64,000 nucleotides of DNA from positions 1 to 64,000 of the forward strand of contig NZ_CP032550.1 of NCBI RefSeq assembly GCF_009735645.1, read 5' to 3'. Below are positions 8,415-16,855 of the stretch, in pieces (position 1 is the stretch's first letter; each line of letters opens with the position of its first letter). The position numbers and the translations under genes are program-made. The notes beneath the pieces were generated by a model. It was not told where the DNA came from and did no database searches. It saw only the letters and a program-made list of their open reading frames with translations. This stretch comes from Microbacterium oryzae. Lineage in GTDB: Bacteria > Actinomycetota > Actinomycetes > Actinomycetales > Microbacteriaceae.

Positions 8415-8476
8415 GTGGTCCCAGTCCTCGGGTCGGCGAAGGGATGCGGATGGTGGGGGCGGCGGCTTCCGCGACG

Positions 8477-8531
8477 ATGCCCTCGCGCCATCCTGACGGG
8501 GAGGATCTCCCCGGACAAGGGCGCGAGGGCA
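8477..8531 (-). terminator. Intercistronic hairpin between pstS and pstC
   Basis: Perfect 12-bp outer stem (8477-8488 with 8520-8531), with a smaller GGGGA/TCCCC stem inside. Its place just after pstS suggests partial termination or 3'-end protection that raises pstS mRNA over pstCAB. Confidence 0.6.
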
Positions 8532-8552
8532 CCGGCTACGGCGTCAAGCGGG

Positions 8553-9659
8553 TCAGCCGACCTGGATGCGGTCGACCGCGGCGAGGACCTGCTCGCGGAG
8601 ACCGTCGGAGATGGGCGCGCTGCCGGCGTTCTCGGCGGCCGCGCTCTGGCCGTCCTCGCTCGCCATGTACTCGAAGTACGCCTTGACGAGCTCGGCGGTG
8701 GCGGCGTCCTCGTACTCCTCGCACCCGATGAGGTAGCTCACCAGCGCGATCGGGTAGGCGCCGTCGGTCGCCGCGGCGGGGTCGACGTCGAAGACGAGGT
8801 CGCCCTCGCCGCGGCCCTCGACGAGGGGCGAGTTCTCGACGAGCGCGGACGCCGCCTCTGCGGAGTACGCGATGTACTCGCCGTCGACGCCCACGTGGAC
8901 CTGACCGAGGTCGCCGATCTGCGACGCGTCGGCGTAGCCGATGGCGCCGTTGCCGGAGGTGATGGCCTGGACGACGCCGGAGGTGCCCTGCGCCGCCTCG
9001 CCGCCGTCGATCGGCCACTCGCCGGAGACCTCGTACGTCCACACGTCGGAGGCGGTGGCGGCGAGGTAGGTGGCGAAGGTCTCGGTGGTGCCCGAGTCGT
9101 CGGAGCGGTGGACGGGCGAGATCGCCAGGTCGGGCAGCTCGGCGTCGGGGTTCGCCTCCGCGATGGCGGGGTCGTTCCAGTTCGTGATCTCGCCGGCGAA
9201 GATGCCCGCGATCGTGGCGGCGTCGAGGTTCAGCGTGTCGACGCCCTCGAGGTTGAAGGCCACCGCGACGGGGGAGATGTAGAGGGGGACCTCGACGATG
9301 GCGTCGCTGGTGCAGGCGCCGAAGCCGCCCGCGGCGACCTCCTCGTCGTCGAACGCCCGGTCGGACCCGATGAAGTCGCTCGCTCCGGAGAGGAAGTTCT
9401 CACGGCCGGTGCCGGAGCCGGTCGGCTCGTAGTTCACCGTCACGTCGGGGTTCGCCGTCTGGAAGCCGGCGACCCAGGCCTCCTGCGCGGCGGTCTGCGA
9501 CGACGCGCCGGTGGCGTCGAGCGTTCCGCTGAGCGTGCTCTCCTCGGTGCTGTCGCCGGCGGGTGCGGCCGAGCCGCCCTCGTTCGCGGCGCAGCCGGCG
9601 AGCGAGAGTGCGGCGATGGCGCTGACGGCGGCCAGGCTCGAAAGACGAGTGATCTTCAC
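8553..9659 (-). CDS. pstS: Phosphate-binding lipoprotein PstS
   Basis: Captures phosphate outside the membrane and delivers it to PstCA. The 368 residues start with a lipoprotein signal MKITRLSSLAAVSAIAALSL and lipobox LAGC (Cys23). A Ser/Gly/Glu linker and the PstS fold follow: GTLDATGASSQ near the N-terminus and HRSDDSGTTETFATYL, which carries the phosphate-contacting Arg, Ser and Thr residues, then QGTSGVVQAI. First gene of pstSCAB and downstream of the PHO-box-like repeat. Confidence 0.95.
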   Translation of the reverse strand: MKITRLSSLAAVSAIAALSLAGCAANEGGSAAPAGDSTEESTLSGTLDATGASSQTAAQEAWVAGFQTANPDVTVNYEPTGSGTGRENFLSGASDFIGSDRAFDDEEVAAGGFGACTSDAIVEVPLYISPVAVAFNLEGVDTLNLDAATIAGIFAGEITNWNDPAIAEANPDAELPDLAISPVHRSDDSGTTETFATYLAATASDVWTYEVSGEWPIDGGEAAQGTSGVVQAITSGNGAIGYADASQIGDLGQVHVGVDGEYIAYSAEAASALVENSPLVEGRGEGDLVFDVDPAAATDGAYPIALVSYLIGCEEYEDAATAELVKAYFEYMASEDGQSAAAENAGSAPISDGLREQVLAAVDRIQVG

Positions 9660-9725
9660 GGTGAATCCTCATTCGGTTCAGGGGAGCCCCGCCGGGTTCG
9701 CGGGGCACGTGAGGACGCTAAGAGG

Positions 9726-9769
9726 GCGTGGTGAAGAGACTGCGGTGCGCGGGTGAACGGCAGGTGAAC
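9726..9769 (-). promoter_or_regulatory. PHO box upstream of pstS: phased 11-bp direct repeats
   Basis: Read on the minus strand, GTTCACCTGCC (9759-9769) and GTTCACCCGCG (9748-9758) are adjacent 11-bp direct repeats. A third, CTTCACCACGC (9726-9736), is exactly 22 bp further on, in phase. This fits the actinobacterial PhoP operator built from tandem 11-bp GTTCACC-type units. It lies 67-110 bp upstream of the pstS start, as expected for activation under phosphate starvation. Confidence 0.85.
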
Positions 9770-9792
9770 GCGCGGGAGACGGATGGCGCGGG

Positions 9793-10635
9793 TCAGAACG
9801 CGTAGTCGACGACGACCGGAGCGTGGTCGGTCCAGCGCTCCGCGTAGGACGCCTGCCGGTCCACGCGGTAGGCGGCGACCCGCTCCGCGAGGGCGGGGGT
9901 CGCCAGCTGGTAGTCGATCCGCCAGCCCGAGTCGTTGTCGAACGCCTGGCCGCGCTGCGACCACCAGGTGTAGGGGCCGGGCACATCGCCGTGGAAGCGG
10001 CGGCCCACGTCGACCCAGCCGAGTCCGGTGCCCGTGGTCCCATCGGCGCACGCGACGCTCTCGCCGGCGGCGCCGAGCCATCGGTCGAAGTAGGCCCGCT
10101 CGCGCGGGAGGAAGCCCGCCTTCTTGAGGTTGCCCTTCCAGTTCTTGATGTCGAGCTCGCGGTGCCCCACATTGAGGTCGCCGGTGACGACCGCGAGCGC
10201 GCCGTCGGCGGCGAGCTCGGGCAGGCGCGCGTCCATGGCCTCGAGGAACGCCCACTTCTGCTCCTGCTTCGGGGTGCCGACCTCGCCCGTGAAGACGTAG
10301 GCGCTCACCGCGGTGAGGGTGCGTCCTTCCACCTCGAAGTCGGCCTCCAGCCACCGCCCGTTCGACTCGAGCGACTCGCCGCCGAGCGCGATGCGCGAGG
10401 CGGTCGGCTCCAGGCGGCTGGCGATCGCGACGCCCGCGCGCCCCTTCTGCAGGGAGCGGTCCTCGAGGATGTGCCATCCGGGGAGGGCCGCGTCGAGGTG
10501 CTCCCGCTCGCCGCGCACCTCCTGCAGCGTGAGGATGTCCACATCGGCGGTGTCCAGCCATCCGGCCATCCCCTTGCGGGCGGCTGCGCGGATCCCGTTG
10601 ACGTTGACGGCGGCGACGCGGAGGGTTCGAGGCAT
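9793..10635 (-). CDS. xth: Exodeoxyribonuclease III (AP endonuclease family)
   Basis: Cuts DNA at abasic sites and degrades 3' ends during base-excision repair. The 280 residues show the exonuclease-endonuclease-phosphatase motifs: NVNGIRAA near the start, LQEVRGE (metal Glu), TGDLNVGH (Asp/Asn), RIDYQLAT and the terminal WTDHAPVVVDY with the catalytic His. Start ATG 10635 has a TAGGCT hexamer 7 nt upstream. Transcribed away from pstS, towards it on the same strand, but with its own promoter. Confidence 0.93.
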   Translation of the reverse strand: MPRTLRVAAVNVNGIRAAARKGMAGWLDTADVDILTLQEVRGEREHLDAALPGWHILEDRSLQKGRAGVAIASRLEPTASRIALGGESLESNGRWLEADFEVEGRTLTAVSAYVFTGEVGTPKQEQKWAFLEAMDARLPELAADGALAVVTGDLNVGHRELDIKNWKGNLKKAGFLPRERAYFDRWLGAAGESVACADGTTGTGLGWVDVGRRFHGDVPGPYTWWSQRGQAFDNDSGWRIDYQLATPALAERVAAYRVDRQASYAERWTDHAPVVVDYAF

Positions 10636-10642
10636 GGTCTCG

Positions 10643-10648
10643 AGCCTA
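10643..10648 (-). promoter_or_regulatory. -10 hexamer TAGGCT of xth
   Basis: TAGGCT lies 7 nt upstream of the xth ATG; predicted leaderless. Confidence 0.5.
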
Positions 10649-10700
10649 TCGAGGGCCTCCGACAGCGCTCGCCTCCGAGGGCGGGTCGCGGGGCTGCGGC

Positions 10701-10747
10701 CGTTCTGCAGGACGCTGTCGCGGTCGTTCTACAGAACGCTGTCGCGG
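10701..10747. repeat. Two 23-bp direct repeats at the manC 3' end
   Basis: CGTTCTGCAGGACGCTGTCG (10701 onward) recurs as CGTTCTACAGAACGCTGTCG (10725 onward), each followed by CGG, with two differences. The copies lie 24 bp apart, and the second contains the manC stop and last five codons (RDSVL). A local duplication has therefore copied the 3' end of manC into the spacer before xth. Confidence 0.8.
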
Positions 10748-11844
10748 CCGCCCTCGTGCAGGCGGCCGACGACGCCCTTCACGCGCTGGGCGTGCTCGTT
10801 CGTGGTGACCAGCAGCGCGTCGTCGGTGTCGACGACGATGAGGTCGGCGACGCCGATCACCGCGATGACGCGGTTGGAGTGCGAGACGATGAGGCCGGTG
10901 GACTCGTCGACGATGACCTTGTCGTTCGGGCCGAGCACGCTCATCCGCGCGCTGTCGCCATCCGAGACGAGGTTCGAGAGGCTGGCGAAGTCGCCGACGT
11001 CGTCCCAGTCGAACTGGCCGGGCACGACGGCGAGGCGGCGCTTGGCGGCCGCGGGCTCGGCGACCGCGTAGTCGATCGCGATCTTCTTCAGGCCCGGCCA
11101 CACGCGGGCCACGGTCTCGTCCTTGCGCGCCGGGTCGTCCCATGCCTCGGCGATCTCCATGAGACCCGCGTGCAGCTCGGGCTCGTTCGCGTGCAGCTCG
11201 TCGAGGAGCACATCCGCGCGCGAGATGAACATGCCGGCGTTCCAGAGGAACGAGCGGTCGGCGTAGTAGCGGCGGGCGGTCTCGAGATCGGGCTTCTCGA
11301 CGAACGTGTCGACCATGGCGGCCAGCGGGGCGTCCTCGACGAACAGCTCGGCGCCGGTCTTGATGTAGCCGAAGCCGACGGCGGGCTCGGACGGCTGGAT
11401 GCCGATGGTGCAGATGTAGCCCTCGCGCGCCACGGCCACGGCCTGACGCACCGTGAACTCGAACACGCGCTGGCGCTTGATGACGTGGTCGGCGGCGAAG
11501 GAGCCGATGATCACATCGGGGTTCCGACGGTGCAGGATGGCCGCGGCCAGGCCGATCGCGGCCGCCGACTCGCGGGGCTCCGCCTCGACGAAGACGTTGT
11601 GCTCCGGCATGTCGGGGAGCGTCGTCTCCACCTTGGGGCCGTGGGCGGCGCCGGTGACGACCGCGATGTGGTCGCGGTCGGCGAGGGGGAGGAGGCGATC
11701 CCACGTCTCCTGGAGGAGGGAGCGGCCCGACCCCGTCAGATCGTGCAGGAACTTCGGCGTCTGGGCCCGGGAGAGGGGCCACAGCCGCGAGCCGACGCCG
11801 CCCGCGGGGATGACGGCGAAGAAGTCCTGGATCGGTTCTGACAT
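10729..11844 (-). CDS. manC: Mannose-1-phosphate guanylyltransferase
   Basis: Makes GDP-mannose from mannose-1-phosphate and GTP for envelope glycans. The 371 residues begin with the nucleotidyltransferase signature VIPAGGVGSRLWPLSRAQTP, then FAADHVI, GYIKTG, VEKPDLETA, and WNAGMF. It lacks the C-terminal isomerase (cupin) domain of bifunctional enzymes, as in mycobacterial ManB (Rv3264c). ATG 11844 is preferred to the GTG two codons upstream. It is divergent from the sdh operon. Confidence 0.9.
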   Translation of the reverse strand: MSEPIQDFFAVIPAGGVGSRLWPLSRAQTPKFLHDLTGSGRSLLQETWDRLLPLADRDHIAVVTGAAHGPKVETTLPDMPEHNVFVEAEPRESAAAIGLAAAILHRRNPDVIIGSFAADHVIKRQRVFEFTVRQAVAVAREGYICTIGIQPSEPAVGFGYIKTGAELFVEDAPLAAMVDTFVEKPDLETARRYYADRSFLWNAGMFISRADVLLDELHANEPELHAGLMEIAEAWDDPARKDETVARVWPGLKKIAIDYAVAEPAAAKRRLAVVPGQFDWDDVGDFASLSNLVSDGDSARMSVLGPNDKVIVDESTGLIVSHSNRVIAVIGVADLIVVDTDDALLVTTNEHAQRVKGVVGRLHEGGRDSVL

Positions 11845-11905
11845 GTGCACCAGGCTACAAGCCCGTGCGCGCGCGCCCCGCGAGCAGGGCCCGGCGTGGG
11901 AGATC

Positions 11906-11936
11906 TCTCGACGTCGAGATACTTAGGCTTCCCTCA
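11906..11936 (+). promoter_or_regulatory. Palindrome and iron-box-like site upstream of sdhCDAB
   Basis: A perfect 14-bp palindrome TCTCGACGTCGAGA (11906-11919) is followed 3 bp later by TTAGGCTTCCCTCA (11923-11936), similar to the TTAGGNTNNCCTNA core of DtxR/IdeR iron boxes. A TACCCT hexamer at 11962 could be the sdh -10. The palindrome also lies 62 bp upstream of manC on the other strand. The regulator is unknown; iron control of succinate dehydrogenase would be sensible but is inferred. Confidence 0.45.
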
Positions 11937-12031
11937 TTGGCCCGGCGCGGGGCCCTGGGAGTACCCTGAAGGACGATCGACGGGGCGTCACTGTGCCCGT
12001 CTTCGCAGCCTTTGAGAGCAGGAGGACGATC

Positions 12032-12457
12032 TTGTCCGCTACCGCGCGACCGACGCCCCGGGTGTCGGAGACGACGTCGAGAACCCCGAGAGGCACGCTC
12101 TACCGCGGCCGCGAGGGCATGTGGTCGTGGGTGCTTCACCGCATCACCGGCATCGCCATCTTCTTCTTCCTGCTCGTGCACGTCCTCGACACGTCGCTCA
12201 TCCGCGTGTCGCCCGAGGGGTACGACGCGGTGATCGGCACCTACCAGCACCCGATCATGGGCATCGGCGAGATCGCCCTCGTGGGCGCGATCGCCTTCCA
12301 TGCCTTCAACGGCCTCCGGATCATCCTCGTGGACTTCTGGTCCAAGGGATCCAAGTATCAGCGCCAGCTGTTCTGGGGCGTCCTGGCCGTCTGGGTCGTC
12401 GTCATGGCCGGCTTCGTGCCGCGTCAGCTCATGAACGTGTTCGGGGGAGGACACTGA
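12032..12457 (+). CDS. sdhC: Succinate dehydrogenase cytochrome b556 subunit
   Basis: Membrane anchor that binds haem and quinone with SdhD. The 141 residues contain three membrane helices and the family motif [19 protein letters not shown]; a likely haem-ligand His lies in [15 protein letters not shown] at 12032 has AGGAGG six bases upstream, making it a better start than GTG 11993. The stop overlaps the sdhD ATG by one base. Confidence 0.92.
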   Translation: MSATARPTPRVSETTSRTPRGTLYRGREGMWSWVLHRITGIAIFFFLLVHVLDTSLIRVSPEGYDAVIGTYQHPIMGIGEIALVGAIAFHAFNGLRIILVDFWSKGSKYQRQLFWGVLAVWVVVMAGFVPRQLMNVFGGGH

Positions 12458-12930
12458 TGACCGCCGCAGAACTCGCCGCTCCGCGCTCGCCGCAGCGGCC
12501 CGCTCGCCGAGGCAATCTCGAGAAGTGGGGCTGGATCTACATGCGCGTCTCGGGCGTCCTGCTCGTCGTGCTGATCTTCGGGCACCTGCTCGTCAACCTC
12601 GTGCTCCCCGAGGGCGGCGTCCACGCCCTCGACTTCGCCTTCGTCGCCGGCAAGATGGCCGACCCGTTCTGGCAGTGGTGGGACGTCCTCATGCTGTGGC
12701 TGGCGTTCATCCACGGCGCCAACGGCATGCGCGTGATCGTCAACGACTACGTGCAGGGCCGCGCGGTGCGCAAGACGCTGGTCTGGGTGATCGGCATCGT
12801 CGCCGCGCTCATGATCGTGCTCGGCACGCTCGTGGTGTTCACCTTCGACCCGTGCGCCGGCGTGTTCGGACCATTCGAGAACCCCGACAGCGCGCTGTTC
12901 GAGGTCTGCCAGGCCGCCGCGGCCAAGTGA
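12457..12930 (+). CDS. sdhD: Succinate dehydrogenase hydrophobic anchor subunit
   Basis: Second membrane anchor of complex II, 157 residues with three helices (about 29-50, 70-95, 108-130). The histidines in [10 protein letters not shown] and [15 protein letters not shown] match the conserved pair of Actinobacteria-type anchors. ATG 12457 overlaps the sdhC stop (TGATG). A 20-bp gap with GGAAGAG leads to sdhA. Confidence 0.92.
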   Translation: MTAAELAAPRSPQRPARRGNLEKWGWIYMRVSGVLLVVLIFGHLLVNLVLPEGGVHALDFAFVAGKMADPFWQWWDVLMLWLAFIHGANGMRVIVNDYVQGRAVRKTLVWVIGIVAALMIVLGTLVVFTFDPCAGVFGPFENPDSALFEVCQAAAAK

Positions 12931-12950
12931 CAGGGATAGACGGAAGAGAC

Positions 12951-14777
12951 GTGACGACACAGCACCCCGACGCCGTTCTGAAGGACGGCGTGTACTACCA
13001 CGAGTTCGACATCGTCATCGTCGGCGCAGGAGGCGCCGGCATGCGCGCCGCGATCGAGGCGGGCCCCGGCGCCAAGACCGCGGTGATCACGAAGCTCTAC
13101 CCCACGCGCTCCCACACGGGCGCCGCGCAGGGCGGCATGGCCGCTGCGCTGGCGAACGTGGAGGAGGACTCCTGGGAGTGGCACACCTTCGACACCGTCA
13201 AGGGCGGCGACTACCTCGTCGACCAGGACGCGGCGGAGATCCTCGCCAAGGAGGCCATCGACGCGGTCATCGACCTCGAGAACATGGGCCTCCCGTTCAA
13301 CCGCACGCCCGACGGCAAGATCGACCAGCGCCGCTTCGGCGGGCACACGGCCGAGCACGGCAAGACGCCGGTCCGACGCGCCTGCTACGCCGCCGACCGC
13401 ACCGGCCACATGATCCTGCAGACGCTGTTCCAGAACTGCGTCAAGCTCGGCATCAACTTCTTCAACGAGTACTACGCGCTCGACCTCATCACGGTGAAGG
13501 ATGCGGACGGCTCCACGAAGATCGCGGGCGTCGTCGCCTACGAGCTCGCCACGGGAGACCTGCACGTCTTCCACTCCAAGGCCGTCATCTTCGCCACCGG
13601 CGGCTTCGGCAAGGTCTTCAAGACCACGTCGAACGCGCACACCCTCACCGGCGACGGCGTGGGCATCATCTGGCGCAAGGGCCTGCCGCTGGAGGACATC
13701 GAGTTCTTCCAGTTCCACCCGACCGGACTCGCGGGTCTCGGCATCCTCCTCACCGAGGGCGCGCGAGGCGAGGGGGCCATCCTCCGCAACGCGTCGGGCG
13801 AGCGCTTCATGGAGCGCTACGCGCCGACCATCAAGGACCTCGCTCCGCGTGACATCGTCGCGCGCTGCATGGTCAAGGAGGTCCTCGAGGGCCGCGGCGC
13901 CGGTCCGAACAAGGACTACGTCTACCTCGACTGCACACACCTGGGCGCCGAGGTGCTCGAGACGAAGCTCCCCGACATCACCGAGTTCGCGCGCACCTAC
14001 CTGGGCGTGGACCCGGTCGTCGAGCCGGTGCCGGTCATGCCGACCGCGCACTACGCCATGGGCGGCATCCCGACCAACAACGCCGCCGAGGTGCTGGCCG
14101 ACAACGACACCGTCGTTCCCGGCCTCTACGCCGCGGGCGAGTGCGCGTGCGTGTCGGTCCACGGCGCGAACCGCCTCGGCACGAACTCGCTCCTCGACAT
14201 CAACGTCTTCGGCAAGCGCGCCGGCCGCAACGCGGTCGAGTACGTCAAGACCGGCGAGCTCGTGCCGCTGCCGGCGGACCCGGCGAAGGAGGTGCGCGAG
14301 CTCATCGAGCGCGTGCGCAGCGCCAAGGGCACCGAGCGCATCGCGGACATCCGCCGCACCCTGCAGGAGGAGATGGACGCGAACGCCCAGGTCTTCCGCA
14401 CGGAGGAGACCCTGACCAACGTCATGGGCACCATCCACGACCTGCGCGAGCGCTACGCGAACATCTACGTCGACGACAAGGGCAAGCGGTTCAACACCGA
14501 CCTGCTCGAGGCGGTCGAGCTCGGGTTCCTGCTCGACCTCGCCGAGATCATCGCGTACGCCGCGCGCAACCGCAAGGAGAGCCGCGGCGGTCACATGCGG
14601 GAGGACTACCCCGACCGCGACGACGAGAACTTCATGCAGCACACGATGGCGTACCTCACCGGCGACCCGCACTCGCCGATCCCCGAGGATCACATCCGGC
14701 TGGACTGGAAGCCCGTCGTGTTCACCAGGAACGAGCAGGGCGAGTTCAACTACCCGCCGATGGAGAGGAAGTACTGA
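12951..14777 (+). CDS. sdhA: Succinate dehydrogenase flavoprotein subunit
   Basis: Catalytic subunit oxidising succinate to fumarate, 608 residues. The FAD dinucleotide fold [13 protein letters not shown] is near residue 25, and the His for covalent FAD lies in [11 protein letters not shown] near residue 55. Active-site segments [19 protein letters not shown] and [10 protein letters not shown] are intact. GTG at 12951 follows GGAAGAGAC, and its stop overlaps the sdhB ATG by one base. Confidence 0.97.
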   Translation: MTTQHPDAVLKDGVYYHEFDIVIVGAGGAGMRAAIEAGPGAKTAVITKLYPTRSHTGAAQGGMAAALANVEEDSWEWHTFDTVKGGDYLVDQDAAEILAKEAIDAVIDLENMGLPFNRTPDGKIDQRRFGGHTAEHGKTPVRRACYAADRTGHMILQTLFQNCVKLGINFFNEYYALDLITVKDADGSTKIAGVVAYELATGDLHVFHSKAVIFATGGFGKVFKTTSNAHTLTGDGVGIIWRKGLPLEDIEFFQFHPTGLAGLGILLTEGARGEGAILRNASGERFMERYAPTIKDLAPRDIVARCMVKEVLEGRGAGPNKDYVYLDCTHLGAEVLETKLPDITEFARTYLGVDPVVEPVPVMPTAHYAMGGIPTNNAAEVLADNDTVVPGLYAAGECACVSVHGANRLGTNSLLDINVFGKRAGRNAVEYVKTGELVPLPADPAKEVRELIERVRSAKGTERIADIRRTLQEEMDANAQVFRTEETLTNVMGTIHDLRERYANIYVDDKGKRFNTDLLEAVELGFLLDLAEIIAYAARNRKESRGGHMREDYPDRDDENFMQHTMAYLTGDPHSPIPEDHIRLDWKPVVFTRNEQGEFNYPPMERKY

Positions 14778-15532
14778 TGTCGACCGCCGTCGCCGAGGCT
14801 CCCGCAGCCGACGCCATCCAGTCGTACCTCGTCACGTTCATCGTGCGCCGCTTCGACCCCGAGCTCGACAGCGAGCCGCGCTGGGTCGACTACGACGTCG
14901 AGATGTACCCGACCGACCGCGTGCTCGACGCGCTGCACAAGATCAAGTGGGAGGTCGACGGCTCGCTGACCTTCCGTCGCTCGTGCGCTCACGGCATCTG
15001 CGGCTCCGACGCCATGCGCATCAACGGCCGCAACCGGCTCGCCTGCAAGACCCTGATCAAGGATCTCGACATCTCGCAGCCGATCTACGTCGAGGCCATC
15101 AAGGGCCTGCCGCTGGAGAAGGACCTCGTCGTCGACATGGACCCCTTCTTCGCGGCGTACCGCGACGTGCAGCCGTTCCTGCAGGCGAACAGCGCCCCGG
15201 TCAAGGGCAAGGAGCGCGTGCAGTCGATCGCCGACCGCGCCCGCTTCGACGACACCACCAAGTGCATCCTGTGCGCGGCGTGCACCTCGTCGTGCCCGGT
15301 GTTCTGGACCGACGGGCAGTACTTCGGCCCGGCCGCGATCGTGAACGCCCACCGCTTCATCTTCGACTCGCGCGACGACGAGGCCCAGGTGCGCCTGGAC
15401 ATCCTCAACGACAAGGAGGGCGTGTGGCGCTGCCGCACGACCTTCAACTGCACCGAGGCGTGCCCCCGCGGCATCGAGGTGACCAAGGCCATCGCCGAGG
15501 TCAAGCAGGCGGTGCTCAAGGGGCGTCCCTGA
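14777..15532 (+). CDS. sdhB: Succinate dehydrogenase iron-sulfur subunit
   Basis: Carries electrons from SdhA FAD to quinone, 251 residues. Three cluster motifs are complete: [2Fe-2S] in SCAHGICGSDAM with a downstream LAC, [4Fe-4S] in CILCAACTSSCP and [3Fe-4S] in CRTTFNCTEACPRGI. Last gene of sdhCDAB, followed by a strong terminator. Confidence 0.97.
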   Translation: MSTAVAEAPAADAIQSYLVTFIVRRFDPELDSEPRWVDYDVEMYPTDRVLDALHKIKWEVDGSLTFRRSCAHGICGSDAMRINGRNRLACKTLIKDLDISQPIYVEAIKGLPLEKDLVVDMDPFFAAYRDVQPFLQANSAPVKGKERVQSIADRARFDDTTKCILCAACTSSCPVFWTDGQYFGPAAIVNAHRFIFDSRDDEAQVRLDILNDKEGVWRCRTTFNCTEACPRGIEVTKAIAEVKQAVLKGRP

Positions 15533-15541
15533 CGCATTCTC

Positions 15542-15577
15542 ACGACGGGGTCCGGGACGCGTCCCGGACCCCGTCGT
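15542..15577 (+). terminator. Terminator of sdhCDAB
   Basis: A 16-bp perfect stem (15542-15557 with 15562-15577) and four-base loop, followed by a short T-rich stretch (CTTTGT). It lies 9 bp after sdhB. Confidence 0.85.
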
Positions 15578-15694
15578 CGTCTTTGTAACTATCGCGTTGC
15601 GGTCGCCCTCATCCGCGATTCGCACGGTAGGGGCAAACTAGCGTGAGCATATTGCCCCGTGCCGGATCGGGGCCCGCACACTCTGGAGGACAGT

Positions 15695-16783
15695 GTGAAG
15701 ACCATGAAGAAGGCCGCGTTCAGCGGTCTCGCGCTCACCGCGTCGGCGGTCCTGCTCGCGGGCTGCGGGTCGGCCCCCGAGGAGACCACGGGCGGCGCGG
15801 AGGCGGAAAGCGACTTCCTGCCCTGCATGATCTCGGACGAGGGCGGCTTCGACGACAAGTCGTTCAACCAGCTCGGCTACGAGGGACTGCTGGCCGCCGG
15901 CGAGACGCTCGGCGTGGAGCCGGTCACGGTGGAGTCGAACGACGAGTCCGAGTACGCGGGCAACCTGTCGAGCCTCGTCGACCAGAACTGCAACCTCATC
16001 GTCACCGTCGGCTTCAAGCTCGCGGCCGACGCCAACGACGCGGCGGAGGCCAACCCCGACATCCACTTCGTCTCGATCGACGAGCTCGTGGACGTCGACG
16101 GCGACGGCACCACCGACCAGGACAACATCAAGCCGCTCGTGTACGACACGGCGCAGGCGGCCTTCCTCGGCGGCTACGCCGCGGCGGCGTACTCCGAGGC
16201 CGGCAAGGTCGGCACGTTCGGCGGGGCGAACATCCCCACCGTGACGATCTTCATGGACGGCTTCCGTCAGGGCGTCGAGTACTGGAACGAGCAGAACGAC
16301 GGCGACGTGCAGGTGGTGGGCTGGGACGGCTCCGACGGCGTGTTCACCGGCGCGTTCGCAGCCGACCAGGGGGCGGTCAACGCCGCTCAGGGCATCGTCG
16401 ACCAGGGCGTGGACGTGCTGCTGCCCGTCGGCGGCCCGATCTACCAGAGCGCCGCGTCCGTCATCCGCGACTCCGGCCGCGAGATCGCGCTGATCGGCAC
16501 CGACGCCGACGTGTACGAGTCCGACCCGTCGGTCGCCGACCTGCTGCTGACGTCCATCCAGAAGGGCATGGACATCTCGGTGCAGGAGACGGTCGAGCAG
16601 GCCGGCGAGGGCGAGTTCGACGCGGCGCCGTACGTCGGCACGCTGGAGAACGGCGGCGTCTCGATCGCCCCGTTCCACGACTTCGAGGACAAGGTCCCCG
16701 AGGGACTGCAGGACGAGCTCGACGAGATCTCCGCGGGGATCATCAACGGCTCGATCGAGGTCCAGTCCTACCTGGCCGAGTGA
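15695..16783 (+). CDS. BMP-family nucleoside-binding lipoprotein
   Basis: Substrate-binding component of an ABC importer for nucleosides (BmpA/PnrA-like family). The 362 residues have a lipoprotein signal with lipobox LLAGC (Cys24). Family motifs include GGFDDKSFNQLGYEG, VTVGFKLA, KVGTFGG, VLLPVGGP, ALIGTDADVYES and SIQKGMD. GTG 15695 has GGAGG five bases upstream; ATG three codons later is possible. The following ATPase, two permeases, cytidine deaminase and thymidine phosphorylase support a nucleoside substrate. Confidence 0.9.
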   Translation: MKTMKKAAFSGLALTASAVLLAGCGSAPEETTGGAEAESDFLPCMISDEGGFDDKSFNQLGYEGLLAAGETLGVEPVTVESNDESEYAGNLSSLVDQNCNLIVTVGFKLAADANDAAEANPDIHFVSIDELVDVDGDGTTDQDNIKPLVYDTAQAAFLGGYAAAAYSEAGKVGTFGGANIPTVTIFMDGFRQGVEYWNEQNDGDVQVVGWDGSDGVFTGAFAADQGAVNAAQGIVDQGVDVLLPVGGPIYQSAASVIRDSGREIALIGTDADVYESDPSVADLLLTSIQKGMDISVQETVEQAGEGEFDAAPYVGTLENGGVSIAPFHDFEDKVPEGLQDELDEISAGIINGSIEVQSYLAE

Positions 16784-16790
16784 TCGGCTG

Positions 16791-16823
16791 AGCGCGGGGA
16801 GGCCTTCTCGGCCTCCCCGCGCT
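16791..16823 (+). terminator. Hairpin after the BMP lipoprotein gene
   Basis: A 14-bp perfect stem (16791-16804 with 16810-16823) and loop TTCTC, 7 bp after the stop. Read-through or the separate -10 at 16844 would serve the transporter genes, giving excess binding protein. Confidence 0.75.
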
Positions 16824-16843
16824 CGCATGTCCAGCCCTCTCAT

Positions 16844-16849
16844 TAGGAT
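16844..16849 (+). promoter_or_regulatory. -10 hexamer TAGGAT of nucleoside ABC ATPase gene
   Basis: TAGGAT ends 6 nt before ATG 16856, so the transporter-salvage operon may begin here with a leaderless mRNA. Confidence 0.55.
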
Positions 16850-16855
16850 CGGCAT

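Noticed and set aside
8477..8531. Riboswitch between pstS and pstC
   Set aside because: A simple nested hairpin without a recognisable aptamer; an mRNA-stability or partial-termination role is enough.
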